DNA of 54,128 nt from Candidatus Pelagibacter sp. (GTDB lineage Bacteria > Pseudomonadota > Alphaproteobacteria > Pelagibacterales > Pelagibacteraceae). The stretch lies in assembly GCA_028227525.1 (NCBI GenBank), contig JAOJAE010000006.1, positions 1 through 54,128 on the forward strand, written 5' to 3'. Position 1 is the stretch's first letter. Each line of letters starts with the position of its first letter. Both the position numbers and the translations under genes were made by a program. This document shows positions 52,777-54,128 of this stretch, in pieces. Below the pieces are notes generated by a model that searched no databases, was not told the origin of the DNA, and was given only the letters and a program-made list of their open reading frames with translations.

Positions 52777-54128
52777 GTGATAAATAAATCTAAAAAAAAT
52801 AATCCAAAATTTTCCATAATAGTTGGGGCTTATAATACAAAAAAATTTTTGAAATTAACATTATTGTCTGTCTTATCTCAAAGTTATAGAGACTTTGAGC
52901 TAATTATTGTTGATGATGGATCAACTGATGGAACAGATAAGTTAATAAAAGAATTTGCATTAAAAGATGATCGTATCAGAGCTTTTTATTTTAAAAAAAA
53001 TAGCGGAAAAGATGCGGTACCAAAAAATTTTGGTATCCATAAAGCTAAAGGACAATATATCTGTTTTGTTGACTCTGATGATCTATGGCATAAAGAAAAA
53101 CTTCTTAAACAAAATAAGATTTTAAAAAATGATACAATAATGGTTTGTACCTCATGTAGATATATTGATGAAAAAGGTAAAAATTCTAATAGTTTTTTCA
53201 TGCATTATTTTAGAAAATTTTTACAATTAAAATTTTTCAGCAAAGGTTTGACAAGTTTTTTCATGTATAATCCAGTTATATTTTCATCTGTCATGATTAA
53301 AACATCAGTTATGAAAAGATACATGTTAAATGAAAAATTAGAATATGTAGGTATAATTGATTTAGAGTTATGGTTAAGACTTTTTAAAGATAAAAAAAAA
53401 CACATTATTTTTATAAATGAAGATCTTGTTCAGATTCGTAGGCGACATAATAGTTTAAATAGAAATTACGTAAGAGCTTCTGTAAGAACAATGTATTGTG
53501 TAACTAAACACTTTTTGGATAAAAAAAATTTTAAATATTTTAATATTTTTTTGATAGGAATAGCTTTAAAAGTTTTCAAATCATTTTTAATAACCAGCTA
53601 TAATGCTTTAAAAAGAATTTCATTATCTTTATTATTTTTAACTGTTTCTTTTTATTTTATTATCTTTTATTCTCCTTTATTTTGGTATTTAGGAAAATCA
53701 TTACTTTATTTCGATCAGTTTAAAAAATCACATAATCATGAAAATATAGTTGTATTTAGTGGGCATGGTGACACTAGCTATTATAATATGACTTATCAGT
53801 ATCGTTATAAAGATATTATAAATATAACATCTGATAAAGATAAAACAGAAAATATTTTTATTCTAGGGAGACTGCAGGAAATTCCAGAGCAAAGAATTAT
53901 TAAAAAATTATTAATAGCTGATGGATATGATGAAAATAAAATACAAATAATTTATGAAGAATTTAGCAATACTAGTAAAAACATCGACAATATTAGCAAA
54001 ATCTTAAAAGATAAAAATATTAACGAAATTATTTTTATTACATCACCATACCACACCAAGAGAGCTAAATTACTCTGGTCAAAAAAAACTGATATTAATG
54101 TAAAAATTTTAAAAAGTTTTAATTGGCC
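52777..54128 (+). CDS. GT2 glycosyltransferase fused to membrane segment and YdcF-like (DUF218) domain, 3' end outside window
   Basis: An open frame of at least 450 codons with no stop before the edge; start GTG at 52777 with AAAGGA 7 bases upstream. Residues about 9-230 are a GT2 (GT-A) domain: FSIIVGAYNTKKF, LIIVDDGSTDGTD, and CFVDSDDLWHKE with the DxD-type metal site. A long hydrophobic stretch follows (about 255-310, ISLSLLFLTVSFYFIIFYSP). From about 324 onward the chain reads NIVVFSGHGD, NIFILGR, a NTSKNIDNIS-like segment and IIFITSPYHTKRAKLLW, matching YdcF/DUF218 strand and loop order. The second-domain call is from pattern only. Confidence 0.78.
   Translation, partial: MINKSKKNNPKFSIIVGAYNTKKFLKLTLLSVLSQSYRDFELIIVDDGSTDGTDKLIKEFALKDDRIRAFYFKKNSGKDAVPKNFGIHKAKGQYICFVDSDDLWHKEKLLKQNKILKNDTIMVCTSCRYIDEKGKNSNSFFMHYFRKFLQLKFFSKGLTSFFMYNPVIFSSVMIKTSVMKRYMLNEKLEYVGIIDLELWLRLFKDKKKHIIFINEDLVQIRRRHNSLNRNYVRASVRTMYCVTKHFLDKKNFKYFNIFLIGIALKVFKSFLITSYNALKRISLSLLFLTVSFYFIIFYSPLFWYLGKSLLYFDQFKKSHNHENIVVFSGHGDTSYYNMTYQYRYKDIINITSDKDKTENIFILGRLQEIPEQRIIKKLLIADGYDENKIQIIYEEFSNTSKNIDNISKILKDKNINEIIFITSPYHTKRAKLLWSKKTDINVKILKSFNW

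Noticed and set aside
1..54128. tRNA genes, CRISPR arrays, insertion sequences, prophage or integrase genes
   Set aside because: No gap fits a tRNA with a GGTTCRA-type arm, no regularly spaced repeats were seen, and every long frame is accounted for by cellular genes.

Overview
The window looks like chromosomal DNA from a member of the SAR11 clade (Pelagibacterales, Alphaproteobacteria). This is inferred from the sequence as a whole: very AT-rich DNA, near-zero or negative spacing between most genes, short proteins rich in Lys, Asn and Ile, and a gene set dominated by solute-binding-protein transporters and housekeeping functions. I see no tRNA, rRNA, CRISPR array, insertion sequence, phage gene or integrase. 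No gap without a gene exceeds about 160 bases. || Layout. 1-3743: S-adenosylmethionine by-product metabolism, with the 3' part of mtnA, a class II aldolase/short-chain dehydrogenase fusion and a SpeD-SpeE fusion. 3803-6857: an octopine/opine-type amino-acid ABC importer (binding protein and two permeases, no ATPase) followed without a gap by a PhyH-type dioxygenase. 6847-9950: a DUF6165 protein, a GT9 glycosyltransferase, an AbrB-type membrane protein and an IclR regulator. 10068-13042: a tripartite tricarboxylate transporter, tctCBA, facing the iclR gene. 13039-25712: mixed genes including two EamA transporters, a GT4 enzyme, gamma carbonic anhydrase, a ROK kinase, a secreted HExxH protein, slyX, rpoZ, dusA, a TauE/SafE transporter and a HIT protein. 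25696-30249: phosphomannomutase and ribonucleotide reductase nrdAB. 30259-33781: the methylcitrate cycle prpD-prpB-prpC. 33835-37734: gph, an acetyltransferase-only GlmU, glmS and a YdcF-like protein. 37828-44366: class II DAHP synthase, nadE, cysS, cimA, trmJ and rpsD. 44375-51615: a tight leftward operon sfsA-map-purB-purC-purS-purQ-purL-bolA-grxD. 51621-54128: a molybdopterin-binding-domain protein, a gamma-glutamylcyclotransferase-like protein and a large GT2 protein that runs off the end and carries a second, YdcF-like domain. || How it fits together. Spermidine synthesis by SpeD-SpeE produces methylthioadenosine. MtnA and the convergent aldolase/dehydrogenase could return its ribose carbon to central metabolism as DHAP. 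Propionyl-CoA is handled by prpDBC, and a complete purine-synthesis block is present apart from purF, purD, purM, purN, purE/K and purH. || Most notable structures without a gene call: (1) two identical TTCTA-N5-TAGAA dyads exactly 22 bp apart between iclR and tctC; (2) strong hairpins between binding-protein and membrane-component genes in two unrelated transporters (occT/occQ and tctC/tctB), the second enclosing the tctB start codon; (3) promoter-like elements placed so close to the rpoZ, nrdA and rpsD start codons that their transcripts would be nearly leaderless; (4) the GT2 + membrane + YdcF-like fusion at the right edge.
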